The notes beneath the pieces are model-generated. The model saw nothing but the letters and a program-made list of their open reading frames with translations, was not told the DNA's origin and did not search any database. DNA of 64,000 nt from positions 310,001-374,000 of the forward strand of contig CAWDUQ010000002.1 in NCBI GenBank assembly GCA_963805495.1, written 5' to 3'. This DNA comes from DAHUXD01 sp963805495. Its GTDB lineage: Bacteria; Acidobacteriota; Thermoanaerobaculia; UBA5066; Gp7-AA6. The first letter of the stretch is position 1. Every line of letters starts with the position of its first letter. Below, in pieces: positions 54,261 to 63,286 of this stretch. Made by a program: the position numbers and the translations under genes.

Positions 54261-55043
54261 AGCCCGGGACCCTCCTCCGGGCGCACGCCTGGGTCGTGTA
54301 CGCGTTTCTCTACGCGCCGATCGCCATCCTCGTTCTTTTTTCGTTCAACGGGACGAGCCAGACGGCGGTCTGGCAGGGATTCACGCTGGAGTGGTATCGC
54401 CAGCCTCTTCCACGACGACCTGATTCTCGCGGCCGTCCGCAACAGCCTGATCGTCGGGGCGGCGTCGACGGCGATCGCGACCGTGCTCGGAACCCTCGTG
54501 GCCCTGGCCCTGGGGCGTTACGCTTTTCGCGGGCAGGGCGCGACGAAGAGCCTGCTGTATCTGCCGATCATCATCCCGGAGATCGTGATCGGAGCGGCCC
54601 TGGTGACCTTTTTCGGCGTGGCGCGCTTCCGGCTCTCGCTGACGACCGTCGTGGTCGCCCACGTCGTCTTCAGCATCTCCTATGTGGCCATCGTCGTCCG
54701 CGCGCGCCTTTCGGGGTTCGATCGTTCCCTCGAGGAAGCGGCGCTCGACCTCGGGGCGCGGCCGCTTCAGACCTTCGTCCGTGTCACGCTGCCCCTGATT
54801 CTTCCCGGGATCGTTTCCGGGGCCCTTCTCGCCTTTACCGTTTCGATCGACGATTACGTCATCACGTCGTTCGTGGCCGGGGTGGGCGCCACCACGCTGC
54901 CGCTCCAGATCTATTCCATGCTCAAGGTCGGCGTGACCCCGGAGGTCAATGCGGTCTCGACGCTTCTCCTCGCGGTCACGATCGCTCTCATCCTGATCGC
55001 GCAGCGGCTCCAGCAGCCTCCGCCCGAGCGGGCGGACGGATGA
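54257..55043 (+). pseudogene. potC: Spermidine/putrescine ABC transporter permease PotC, frameshifted
   Basis: Starts at GTG 54257 overlapping potB. Frame 1 encodes 48 good residues (YAFLYAPIAILVLFSFNGTS, then AVWQGFTLEWYR) and loses similarity at 54401. Removing C54401 restores SLFHDDLILAAVRNSLIVGA in the next frame, which continues as a normal PotC, with EAA loop LEEAALDLGARPLQTFVRVT, to TGA at 55041-55043; the repaired protein would be 261 residues, the normal length. The rest of the operon is intact. Sequence error, recent mutation or programmed frameshift are all possible. Confidence 0.85.
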
Positions 55044-56104
55044 AGTCCCGGCGCTGGTGGTTGACGACCGGCGCGCTCGCGCTCGCCGGCGGCGCCTGCG
55101 GGCCGCGCGGCGACGAGCTGCCGTATCCCGGGCCGGGCGAGAAGAAGCTCAACCTCTACATCTGGTCGGAATACCTCCCGACCGAAGTCATCGAGGAGTT
55201 CACGCGGCGGACCGGCATCGCGGTCAGCTACGATCTCTACGATTCCAACGAGCCCGTGCTCGCGAAACTCCAGTCGGGTGTCGCCGACTACGACCTCGTC
55301 GTCCCGTCGGACTACATGGTCCGGATCCTCATTCTGTCGAAGCTCCTGAGGCCTCTCGAAAAGGGGCGGCTCCGGAACTTCGGGAACCTCGCCCCCCGGT
55401 TCCTCGACCAGGAGTTCGACCCCGGCAACGGTTATTCGCTGCCGTACGTCTGGGGCACGACCGGGTACGGCTACAACACGGCCCGGGCCGGCCATGCGGA
55501 AGACAGCTGGACGCCGCTCTTCGACGCGGCGCACAAGGACCAGATCCTGATGCTCGACGACATGCGGGAATGCTTTGCGGCCGCGCTCAAGCATCTCGGC
55601 CATTCGTTGAACAGCACCGAGCCGGCGCTCCTCCGCCGGGCGGCGGACCTGCTGAAGAAGCAGAAGCCCCTCGTCAAGACGTACAACAGCGGCGACTACG
55701 AGAACATCCTGGCGTCGGGAGACGTCGTCTACGCCCACGGATACAACGGCCAGCTCGCGAAGCTCGTGGCCCGCGAGCCGGCAAAGTTCGCGTACGTCCT
55801 TCCGAAAGAGGGAGCGACCCTCTGGATGGACAGCGTCTGCATTCCGGCCCGGGCGCGCAACGTCGATTCGATCTACGCCTTCCTCGACTACATTCTCGAA
55901 CCCGAGGTCGAGGCCCGGATCGTCAACGGCATCAGCTACGCGAGCGCCAACCTTGCGGCCCGCCGGTTCATCCGGCCGGAGATCCTCGAGGATCCGGCGA
56001 TCTACCCGCCGGCCTCGGCCCTCGAGCGCTGCGAGTTCGTGCGGGACATCGGCGAGGCCACGGAAGTGATGGACGAGTACTGGACCGAAATCAAGGCTCT
56101 CTGA
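55040..56104 (+). CDS. potD: Spermidine/putrescine-binding protein PotD
   Basis: 354 residues. Signal/lipoprotein-like N-terminus (WWLTTGALALAGGACG; possible lipid Cys20), then the PotD fold: KKLNLYIWSEYLPTEVIEEF, YDLVVPSDYMV, YSLPYVWGTTGYGYNTARAG, LMLDDMRECFAAALKHLGHS and YNSGDYENILASGDVVYAHG. The polyamine-binding tryptophan and acidic positions typical of PotD/PotF appear kept (WGTTG, WMDSVCIP). ATG overlaps the potC stop. It binds putrescine or spermidine in the periplasm. Confidence 0.93.
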   Translation: MKSRRWWLTTGALALAGGACGPRGDELPYPGPGEKKLNLYIWSEYLPTEVIEEFTRRTGIAVSYDLYDSNEPVLAKLQSGVADYDLVVPSDYMVRILILSKLLRPLEKGRLRNFGNLAPRFLDQEFDPGNGYSLPYVWGTTGYGYNTARAGHAEDSWTPLFDAAHKDQILMLDDMRECFAAALKHLGHSLNSTEPALLRRAADLLKKQKPLVKTYNSGDYENILASGDVVYAHGYNGQLAKLVAREPAKFAYVLPKEGATLWMDSVCIPARARNVDSIYAFLDYILEPEVEARIVNGISYASANLAARRFIRPEILEDPAIYPPASALERCEFVRDIGEATEVMDEYWTEIKAL

Positions 56105-56188
56105 GGCGCGCTCGACGCGCGCGACGGGAGCGGAGAGCGGGCGTCGGCGAAACGTTGCTAGGATTGGCCCCGCGCGAAAGGAGCAAGG

Positions 56189-57649
56189 GTGAAGAGCTAC
56201 AAGAACTTCGTCAACGGCAAGATGGTCGAGTCCGTCAGCGGGCGCGAGGAGGCGATCATCAGCCCGGTCGACGAGCGAATCCTCGCGAAGGTCCCGACGT
56301 GCGACGCCGATGACGTCGACCGCGCCGTCGACGCGGCGGCGGCGGCTTTCGAGAAGTGGCAGGACTCGACGCCCGCCGATCGCAGCGGCATGCTCCTGAA
56401 ACTCGCCGACATCATCGAGAAGAACGGTGAAGAGCTCGCGGCGCTCGAGGCCGACAACGTCGGGAAACCCATCGGTCTCGCCAGGAGCGAAATTCCCTTC
56501 ATGGTCGACAACCTCCGCTTTTTCGCGGGCGCCTGCCGGTGCCTCGAGGGCAAGGCGGCGGGGGAGTATCTCGCCGGCTACACGAGCATGATCCGGCGCG
56601 AGCCGGTCGGCGTCGTCGGGTCGATCGCGCCCTGGAATTACCCCCTCATGATGGCGATCTGGAAAATCGGACCGGCGCTGGCGGCCGGAAACACGGTCGT
56701 CCTCAAGCCGTCGGAGCAGACGCCCCTGACGAGCCTGCGGCTGGCGGAGCTCGCCGGGGACGTCTTCCCGCCGGGGGTCTTCAACGTGATCACGGGCCAC
56801 GGCGAGCCGGTCGGCGCTCCCCTGGTCAAGCACCCGCGCGTCAACATGGTGTCGCTGACGGGCGACGTCTCGACCGGCAAGGAGGTCGCGAAGGCGGCGG
56901 CCGCGACGTTGAAGAAGGTCCACCTCGAGCTCGGCGGAAAGGCACCCGCCGTGATCTTCGACGATGCCGACATGGACCTCGTCATCCCGGGGATCAAGAT
57001 GGCCGGCTTCGCCAACAGCGGCCAGGACTGCACCGCCGCGACCCGCCTCTACGCGAGCGGGCGCATCTACGACAAGCTGCTCTCCGCGCTCGTTCCGGCC
57101 GTCGAGTCGATCGTCGTCGGCGACATCCAGAACGAAGACACCAGCATGGGTCCCGTCATTTCGGCCGAGCACCGCAAGCGCGTGTCCGGGTTCCTCGACC
57201 GCGCGACCTCGAAGGGCCACGTCAAGGTCCTGACCGGAGGAGCAGCAAAGAAGGGCAAGGGGTTCTGGTTCGAGCCGACGGTCGTGGCCGACGCGAAGCA
57301 GACCGACGAGATCGTCAAACGGGAAGTGTTCGGCCCCGTGATCACCGTGACGCGCTTCAAGGACGACGACGAGGCGATCGCCTGGGCCAACGACGTCGAC
57401 TACGGTCTCGCGGCCTCCGTCTGGACGACGAACGTCAACCGGGCGCTGAACGCGGCGCGCCGACTCCGGTTCGGGACGGTCTGGATCAACGACCACCTGC
57501 CGCTCGTCTCCGAGATGCCGCACGGCGGCTACAAGCAGTCGGGCTACGGCAAGGACATGTCGATGTACGCGATCGAGGACTACACGCAGGTCAAGCACGT
57601 CATGGCCCGGATCGCGCAGACGGTGGGGGCGAGCTTCCTTCCGAGCTAG
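56189..57649 (+). CDS. Gamma-aminobutyraldehyde dehydrogenase (PatD/PuuC-like)
   Basis: 486 residues. Oxidises 4-aminobutanal to GABA with NAD+. Motifs: PWNYPLMMAIWKIGPALAAG, HLELGGKAPAVIFDDADMDL (general base Glu), FANSGQDCTAATRLYASG (nucleophile Cys), EVFGPVITVTRF and the C-terminal EMPHGGYKQSGYGKDMSMYA of the aminobutyraldehyde subgroup. Start GTG 56189 behind AAAGGAG. It follows potD by 84 nt; position between the importer and gabD supports the role. Confidence 0.9.
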   Translation: MKSYKNFVNGKMVESVSGREEAIISPVDERILAKVPTCDADDVDRAVDAAAAAFEKWQDSTPADRSGMLLKLADIIEKNGEELAALEADNVGKPIGLARSEIPFMVDNLRFFAGACRCLEGKAAGEYLAGYTSMIRREPVGVVGSIAPWNYPLMMAIWKIGPALAAGNTVVLKPSEQTPLTSLRLAELAGDVFPPGVFNVITGHGEPVGAPLVKHPRVNMVSLTGDVSTGKEVAKAAAATLKKVHLELGGKAPAVIFDDADMDLVIPGIKMAGFANSGQDCTAATRLYASGRIYDKLLSALVPAVESIVVGDIQNEDTSMGPVISAEHRKRVSGFLDRATSKGHVKVLTGGAAKKGKGFWFEPTVVADAKQTDEIVKREVFGPVITVTRFKDDDEAIAWANDVDYGLAASVWTTNVNRALNAARRLRFGTVWINDHLPLVSEMPHGGYKQSGYGKDMSMYAIEDYTQVKHVMARIAQTVGASFLPS

Positions 57650-57653
57650 GGGA

Positions 57654-57731
57654 GGGCGGCCACGAGGGCCGCCCCTACTCTGCCGCGGCGATTTCGCCGC
57701 CCCGGCGTAGGGGCGGGGCTTGTCCCCGCCC
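57654..57731. repeat. REP-like palindrome pair, copy 1
   Basis: Module A GGGCGGCC-ACGAG-GGCCGCCC (57654-57674, then CTAC), a central hairpin GCGGCGA/TCGCCGC, and module B GGGCGGGG-CTTGT-CCCCGCCC (57711-57731, preceded by GTAG). It fills the gap between the convergent aldehyde dehydrogenase and gabD genes and can terminate both. Confidence 0.8.
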
Positions 57732-57734
57732 TCT

Positions 57735-59099
57735 TCACGCCTCCCAGATGGTCTTGACGTTGACGAATTCGCGGATGCCGTGGACGGAGAGCTCGCGGCC
57801 GAAGCCGGACTTCTTGACGCCGCCGAAGGGCAGTCGCGGGTCGCTCTTGACCATGCCGTTGATGAAAACGGCGCCGGCCTCGAGCTCGCGCTCGAAGCGA
57901 TCGCGCTCGGCGGGATCGCGCGTCCAGGCCGAGGACCCGAGGCCGAAGCGGGTACGGTTGGCGACGGCGATCGCCTCGTCGATGTCCGCGACGCGGAAGA
58001 GGCTCGCGACCGGGCCGAAGATCTCCTCGAGGTCGGCGGGGCTGCCGGCCGGGACGTCGGCAAGGACGGTCGGCGGATAGAAGTTGCCGGGACCCTCCGA
58101 GGGCTTCCCGCCGAGGACGACGCGCGCGCCTGCGGCGACCGTTCGCAGGACGAGACCGTCGACTTCGTCCCGGATCGCCGGTGTGGCGAGGGGGCCGACC
58201 TCGACCGAGGAATCCATCGGGTCGCCGACCTTGAGCCCGCGCATCTTCTCGACGAAGCGCTTCTCGAAGTCGTCGGCCACGTCCCGGTGGACGATGAAGC
58301 GCTTCGCGGCAATACAGGACTGGCCGTTGTTGAGGGTCCGAGCCTTGACGGCCGTCGCGGCGGCGGCCTCGAGGTCGGCGCTCGGCATGACGATGAAGGG
58401 GTCGCTGCCGCCGAGCTCGAGGACCGCCTTCTTGATCTGAGCTCCCGCGCTCCGGCCGACGGCCACGCCGGCGCCTTCGCTTCCCGTCAGCGTGACGGCG
58501 GCGATGCGGGGATCTTCGACGAGGCGCGCCACGCGGTCCGACCCCACGAGGAGGGTCTGGAACGCGCCCTCCGGAAACCCCGCCTCGCGGAAGATCTCTT
58601 CGATCGCGAACGCACAGTCGGGAACGTTCGAGGCGTGCTTCAAGAGGCCGACGTTGCCGGCCATCAGGGCCGGCGCGGCGAAACGGAAGACCTGCCAGAA
58701 CGGGAAGTTCCAGGGCATGACGGCGAGGACGGGGCCGAGCGGGTCGTAGCGAACGAAGCTGCGGCTCGCGTCAGTCGAGACCGGCTCGTCCGCCAGGAAT
58801 CGCTCCGCGTTCTCGGCGTAGAAGCGGCAGACCAGGGCGCACTTCTCGGCCTCGGCCACTCCCGCGGCGACGGGCTTACCCATTTCGAGCGTCATGCGCC
58901 GGCCCCAGTCGGCCTTCCGGGAGTCGAGTAGGTCGCCGGCTTTCGTCATCCGGGTCGCCCGCTCGGCCCAGGGGCGGCGCCGCCAGCGCGCGAATTCGGC
59001 CGCCGCCAGCGCCACGCGGCGCTCGATCTCGGCCTCGGAGTGAGGCTCGAACGTCTTGAGGGTCTTGCCGGTCGCGGGATTGACGGAAACGATCGTCAT
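57735..59099 (-). CDS. gabD: Succinate-semialdehyde dehydrogenase
   Basis: 454 residues. Oxidises succinate semialdehyde to succinate, last step of GABA use. VMPWNFPFWQVFRFAAPALM, TGSEGAGVAVG, KAVLELGGSDPFIVMPSADL, KARTLNNGQSCIAAKRFIVH (Cys nucleophile) and EIFGPVASLFRV are visible. The N-terminus starts directly with VSNPATGKTLKTF-like sequence (SVNPATGKTLKTFEPHSEAE), i.e. the short Sad/YneI-type subgroup. Transcribed against the aldehyde dehydrogenase gene, with REP elements on both sides. Confidence 0.9.
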   Translation of the reverse strand: MTIVSVNPATGKTLKTFEPHSEAEIERRVALAAAEFARWRRRPWAERATRMTKAGDLLDSRKADWGRRMTLEMGKPVAAGVAEAEKCALVCRFYAENAERFLADEPVSTDASRSFVRYDPLGPVLAVMPWNFPFWQVFRFAAPALMAGNVGLLKHASNVPDCAFAIEEIFREAGFPEGAFQTLLVGSDRVARLVEDPRIAAVTLTGSEGAGVAVGRSAGAQIKKAVLELGGSDPFIVMPSADLEAAAATAVKARTLNNGQSCIAAKRFIVHRDVADDFEKRFVEKMRGLKVGDPMDSSVEVGPLATPAIRDEVDGLVLRTVAAGARVVLGGKPSEGPGNFYPPTVLADVPAGSPADLEEIFGPVASLFRVADIDEAIAVANRTRFGLGSSAWTRDPAERDRFERELEAGAVFINGMVKSDPRLPFGGVKKSGFGRELSVHGIREFVNVKTIWEA

Positions 59100-59143
59100 C
59101 GCGGCTTCCTTTCGAGCGATGTGTTGCGGCGCGACTCCGGTAC

Positions 59144-59195
59144 GTAGGGGCGGCCCTCGTGGCCGCCCGAGGGCGGGGACAAGCCCCGCCCCTAC
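59144..59195. repeat. REP-like palindrome pair, copy 2
   Basis: Module A' GTAG + GGGCGGCC-CTCGT-GGCCGCCC (59144-59168), GA, then module B' GGGCGGGG-ACAAG-CCCCGCCC + CTAC (59171-59195). The modules are the same as in copy 1 but inverted and closer together. It lies between the gabD start and the next gene's end (59100-59231). Confidence 0.8.
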
Positions 59196-59231
59196 GCCCG
59201 GGGTCCGCGGCGCAGATGCGGCAATCCAACT

Positions 59232-60341
59232 CTAGCGGAAGTGCACCCGCATGTGCCGCCGGGCGAGCATCTCGAAGAACAGCTCGGTCGGCACGGCCGT
59301 CTCGGGACAGAGCACCCCGGGCGTCGCGATCGTCTTGGCCGCCAGGAGCTGTCCGGCGATCGAGAGCGGCACACCCGTATCGAGCGAACCGGCCGCGACC
59401 TTCCAGTCCGGGTGGGGGAGGACCACCATCTCCGCCTGCCGGTGAACGGTCCGTCCTCCCTGCGAGCCCGTCAGGTCGACTCGGAGAACGTCGCAGTCCT
59501 GCGGATCTCCCGGTGGCACGGACTGCCGGGCGGCAACTTCTAGGAGCATCTCGCGGGGCGACACGCCGCCGATCTTTTCGCGCGATGTGAATCCCAGCTC
59601 CACGAGGAACGCGACCTTCTTCGTGAACTCGGGCTCGAAGGCGACCTTGAAACTCGCCTCGCGCAGACCCGGAAACGATCGCGGGAACATGGCGACTTCC
59701 GAGTGCAGCGTGTAGAGCGCCTCCGCGCGTCCGACGGGCTCGGGAAACTCGATTTCCTCCCGGCCGCTCATCGGCGGGACGGCTGCGGCGCGCCCGTCCC
59801 GGAACACGATCGGCTCGAGCGAGAACTCGTCGAGCACCGTGTCGAGGGCGTAGGGGACGGGGAGCGGCCCCGAGGCCGACCGGTCGATGCAGCCCACACG
59901 GACGTGGACGGCTTCGACGGATTCGAGCCCTCGGGCGAGCTCTCCCGCCATGACATTGGTGATTCCGGGAGTCGAGCCCATCCCGAGGAGCGCCGGGACG
60001 CCCGCTTCGGCGAACGCCTCGTGGAGGCCGAACTGCTGCATGGAGCCGTGGTACAGGCCGCCGAGGTCGGTGTACGGCACCCGCGCCGCGAGCGCCGCCC
60101 GCATGATCGGGAGGTTGAAGTAGTAGGTCACGCAGTTCAGGACCGCGTCGTGGCCCTCGAGGAGGCGTGCCGTCGCCGCCTCGTCCCGCGCGTCGAGCAG
60201 AGCGGGGCGCACCCGCGGGTCGGCGTGCGTGACCGCCCTCCGGTCGGCCGCCGTGATGGAGACGCCGGGCACGAATTCGAGCAGGTCGCGGATGACGACC
60301 CGGGCCATGGCGCCGGCGGCGCCGAGAACGGCGATCCGCAT
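59232..60341 (-). CDS. Saccharopine-dehydrogenase-like oxidoreductase
   Basis: 369 residues. Rossmann N-terminus RIAVLGAAGAMARVVIRDLL, then VTYYFNLPIMRAALAARVPY, TDLGGLYHG and LLGMGSTPGITNVMAGELA, typical of the Lys9/saccharopine reductase-like and carboxynorspermidine dehydrogenase-like group. Substrate unknown: members act on lysine- or polyamine-derived imines. Its ATG overlaps the putrescine aminotransferase stop (TGATG), so it works with that enzyme, possibly reducing an aminobutanal/pyrroline- or lysine-derived product. Confidence 0.8.
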   Translation of the reverse strand: MRIAVLGAAGAMARVVIRDLLEFVPGVSITAADRRAVTHADPRVRPALLDARDEAATARLLEGHDAVLNCVTYYFNLPIMRAALAARVPYTDLGGLYHGSMQQFGLHEAFAEAGVPALLGMGSTPGITNVMAGELARGLESVEAVHVRVGCIDRSASGPLPVPYALDTVLDEFSLEPIVFRDGRAAAVPPMSGREEIEFPEPVGRAEALYTLHSEVAMFPRSFPGLREASFKVAFEPEFTKKVAFLVELGFTSREKIGGVSPREMLLEVAARQSVPPGDPQDCDVLRVDLTGSQGGRTVHRQAEMVVLPHPDWKVAAGSLDTGVPLSIAGQLLAAKTIATPGVLCPETAVPTELFFEMLARRHMRVHFR

Positions 60342-61711
60342 CACTCCTCGTCCGGATTGATGTCGGGCGTCTCGGCGTCGACCTCCTTGAGCGTGTCCTC
60401 GAGGGCGCTCAGGATCTCCCCGATGTATCGGTCCGGGATGTTCAAGGCCGGCTCGATGCGGACGACCTTGGAATTCGTCAGCGTGCCCGCGACCAGAACC
60501 CCGCGGCGAAACAGCCCCGCGACGACTTTGTACCCGATCTCGGTGTTCATGAACTCGAGCCCGAGCAGGAGGCCCTTGCCCCCGACGCGGTGGAGCAGGC
60601 GGTCGAAGCGCATCTTGAGGCGGATCATCTGGGCCAGCAGGTATTTGCCCTTGCGGGCGGCCTGGCCCGGCAGGTCCTCCTCGAGGGTCACGTTGATGGC
60701 GGCGATCCCGGCCGCGCAGGCGAGCGGATTGCCTCCGAAGGTCGACGAGTGGATGAAGGGATTCTTCTCGAGCACGCCCCAGATCTTGGGCGTCGAGATG
60801 AACGCCGACAGCGGCATGACCCCGCCACCGAGCGCCTTGCCGAGGCACATGATGTCCGGGACGACTTTCCAGTGGTCGACGCCGAAGAGCTTCCCGGTCC
60901 GGCCAAGCCCGGTCTGGACCTCGTCGGCGATCAGGAGCGTGCCGTACTCGTCGCATGCCTTTCGGATGCGCGGCCAGAAATCGTCGGGCGGGACGATCGC
61001 GCCGGCCTCCCCCTGGACGGGCTCCATGATCACGGCGGCGATGCCCTTGCCGGTCTGGTCGGCCTTGTAGAGCTCGTCCTCGACGGCCTCGGCGTCGCCG
61101 AACTCGACGAAGTGGATGCCGGGCAGGAGGGGGAGGAACGGCTCCCGGTACTCCCACCGGCCCAGCAGCGAGAGCGAGCCGCAGCTTTTGCCGTGAAAGC
61201 CGCGGAGCGAGCTGATGAAGTTGGTTTTCCCCGTGAAGACGCGGGCGAGCTTGATCGCGCCTTCGACCGCGTCCGTTCCGTTGTTGATGAAGAACGAGTA
61301 CTGGAGGTCGCCCGGCGTGATCTCGCCCAGGAGCTCCGCGAGCGCCCCACGCAGCGGATCCAGCAGCTCCTGGCTCGAGAGCGGCATGCGCTGGAGCTGG
61401 TCGGCGACGGCCCGGACGATCTTCGGATGCCGGATTCCGGCGCTGTAGATGCCGTAGCCGCCGAGGCAATCGACGTAAGTCCGGCCCGAGAGGTCCTGGA
61501 AGGTCGAGCCCTCGCCAACCCACTCGAGGGCGGGGTCCTCCCGCATCTCGACCACGGACTTGCGGTACTCGAGATAGCCGCGGTTGTAATAGAACTGAAA
61601 GTTGTCGACCGTGTCTTTCTGGATCGCCTGTTTCTGCTGGGCCGTCAGCTCAGGCGCCGAGATGATGTCGAGCCACTTCTGGGATTCCCGGATGAGCTCC
61701 TGCGTGTTCAT
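60341..61711 (-). CDS. patA: Putrescine aminotransferase (PatA/YgjG-like)
   Basis: 456 residues, class III PLP aminotransferase. An N-terminal extension (TQELIRESQKWLDIISAPEL) as in YgjG precedes the fold. NNGTDAVEGAIKLARVFTGK, FHGKSCGSLSLLGRWEYREP, MEPVQGEAGAIVPPDDFWPR, LIADEVQTGLGRTGKLFG and the PLP lysine in DIMCLGKALGGGVMPLSAF fit. Transaminates putrescine to 4-aminobutanal, feeding the dehydrogenase at 56189. Ornithine or other diamines are possible substrates. Confidence 0.88.
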   Translation of the reverse strand: MNTQELIRESQKWLDIISAPELTAQQKQAIQKDTVDNFQFYYNRGYLEYRKSVVEMREDPALEWVGEGSTFQDLSGRTYVDCLGGYGIYSAGIRHPKIVRAVADQLQRMPLSSQELLDPLRGALAELLGEITPGDLQYSFFINNGTDAVEGAIKLARVFTGKTNFISSLRGFHGKSCGSLSLLGRWEYREPFLPLLPGIHFVEFGDAEAVEDELYKADQTGKGIAAVIMEPVQGEAGAIVPPDDFWPRIRKACDEYGTLLIADEVQTGLGRTGKLFGVDHWKVVPDIMCLGKALGGGVMPLSAFISTPKIWGVLEKNPFIHSSTFGGNPLACAAGIAAINVTLEEDLPGQAARKGKYLLAQMIRLKMRFDRLLHRVGGKGLLLGLEFMNTEIGYKVVAGLFRRGVLVAGTLTNSKVVRIEPALNIPDRYIGEILSALEDTLKEVDAETPDINPDEE

Positions 61712-61835
61712 GCGCGTCCCCGTTTGTCGTGCGGACCCAAGACTCCGTGAGCCGCTGGCGGACGGCGGCTAGGAGTCCCCGACGCAGAAGAGGTGCCGGC
61801 GGGTCCGGCCGCCGGTCTCCGCCGAACGACGGCCC

Positions 61836-63152
61836 TCAGGCTTCGGCAAGCGCATTCTCGAGAACATCCAGGCCTTCCGTGAGCTCGGAGTCGGCGATGA
61901 CGAGGGGCATGAGCGTGCGGATGACGTTGCCGTAGGTGCCGGCGCCGACGAGGAGGAGGCCGGTCTCGCAGGCCTTCTTGATGACGCGGTCGGTGCGCTC
62001 CTTGTCGGGCTCCTTCGTGCCGCGGTCCTTGACGAGCTCGAGCGCCCGCATCGCGCCGAGGCCCCGGGCGTCTCCGACGAAGGGGAAGCGGTCCAGGAAA
62101 CCGCGGAAGCGCCTCTCGACCTCGGTCCCGATGGCGCTCGCCCGTTCGGGGAGGCGGTGCCGCTCGATCGAGCCGATCGACGCCAGGGCCGCGGCGCAGG
62201 CGACGGGGTTGCCGACGTAGGTGCCGCCGAGCCCGCCGACCTGCGCGCTGTCCATGATCTCGGCGCGGCCGGTGACCGCGGAGATCGGCAACCCGCCGCC
62301 GAGCGACTTGGCCATCGTGATGATGTCGGGCTCGAGGTCGTAATGCTCGGACGCGAACATCCGGCCGGTCCGTCCGAATCCGGTCTGGACTTCGTCGACG
62401 ACGAGCAGGATCCCGTGGTCGCGGCAGAACCGGGCGAGGAGGTTCACCCAATCGAGTGGCGCGACGATGAAGCCGCCCTCCCCGAGAACGAGCTCGACGA
62501 CGATGCAGGCGACTTTTTCGGCGGCGACCTGGGTTTTGAAGAACTCTTCGAGCTCGACCGCGGCGGCAGCCGGGCCGGGGTAATGGCCTCGGTATTCGTA
62601 GGGGAAGGGCAGGCGATAGATCTCGGCGGCGAAGGGCCCGAAACCGAACTTGTAGGGCCGGACCTTCGAGGTCATGCTCATCGTCAGAAGCGTGCGGCCG
62701 TGGAACGCGTGCTCGAAGACGACGACCGCATCGCGGCCCGTCGCGTGCCGGGCGATCTTCACCGCGTTCTCGAGGGCCTCGGCGCCGCTGTTGGCGAGCA
62801 TCGTCTTTTTCGGGTGCCGGCCCGGGGTGATCCGGTTGAGGGTCTCCGCCAGGGCCACGTAGTTCTCGTACGGGGCGACCGAGAAGCAGGTGTGGGTCAT
62901 CCGCGAGAGCTGCTCGGTCGCCGCTCGGACGACTTCCGGGTTGGCGTGGCCGACGTTCAGGGTCCCGATGCCCCCGGCGAAGTCGATGAAGACGTTCCCG
63001 TCGACGTCCGTCAGCAGGGCCCCGCGGGCGCTTTCAGCGTAGACGGGTGTGGAATGGCCGATCCCACGCGGAACCGCGGCGTCCCGCCGGGCGGCGAGCG
63101 CCCGGGAAAGGGGGCCGGGGACGGTGGTCTTCAGGCAAATCGAGGCCGACAT
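61836..63152 (-). CDS. gabT: 4-aminobutyrate aminotransferase
   Basis: 438 residues, class III PLP enzyme. DFAGGIGTLNVGHANPEVVR, LANSGAEALENAVKIARHAT, FEHAFHGRTLLTMSMTSKV, VLGEGGFIVAPLDWVN, VDEVQTGFGRTGRMFASEHY and the lysine in IITMAKSLGGGLPISAVTG are standard GabT blocks. It converts GABA and 2-oxoglutarate to succinate semialdehyde and glutamate. ATG 63152 chosen; an upstream ATG at 63236 would add a non-conserved basic stretch. The 124-nt gap to patA shows no gene. Confidence 0.9.
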   Translation of the reverse strand: MSASICLKTTVPGPLSRALAARRDAAVPRGIGHSTPVYAESARGALLTDVDGNVFIDFAGGIGTLNVGHANPEVVRAATEQLSRMTHTCFSVAPYENYVALAETLNRITPGRHPKKTMLANSGAEALENAVKIARHATGRDAVVVFEHAFHGRTLLTMSMTSKVRPYKFGFGPFAAEIYRLPFPYEYRGHYPGPAAAAVELEEFFKTQVAAEKVACIVVELVLGEGGFIVAPLDWVNLLARFCRDHGILLVVDEVQTGFGRTGRMFASEHYDLEPDIITMAKSLGGGLPISAVTGRAEIMDSAQVGGLGGTYVGNPVACAAALASIGSIERHRLPERASAIGTEVERRFRGFLDRFPFVGDARGLGAMRALELVKDRGTKEPDKERTDRVIKKACETGLLLVGAGTYGNVIRTLMPLVIADSELTEGLDVLENALAEA

Positions 63153-63269
63153 GCGAAGTTCCTGGCTGGCTGAAAGGAGGGCCGAGCCTATCACGCGAGC
63201 GCCGCCATTCCGGCCCCGCGGCGCCCGGAATTCCATCGGAAGTCATTGTGCAGCCGTGTTTTGCGGAGA

Positions 63270-63275
63270 TAGGAT
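63270..63275 (+). promoter_or_regulatory. -10-like box of the permease gene
   Basis: TAGGAT, 11 nt before the ATG at 63287, with TTGTGC (63246-63251) 18 nt upstream as a possible -35. It lies in the divergent gap with gabT. Confidence 0.4.
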
Positions 63276-63286
63276 CTCGAGGCCAC

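Noticed and set aside
57654..59195. Palindromes as CRISPR repeats or as IS ends
   Set aside because: Only two loci, no spacers, no transposase between them; gabD is a normal metabolic gene.
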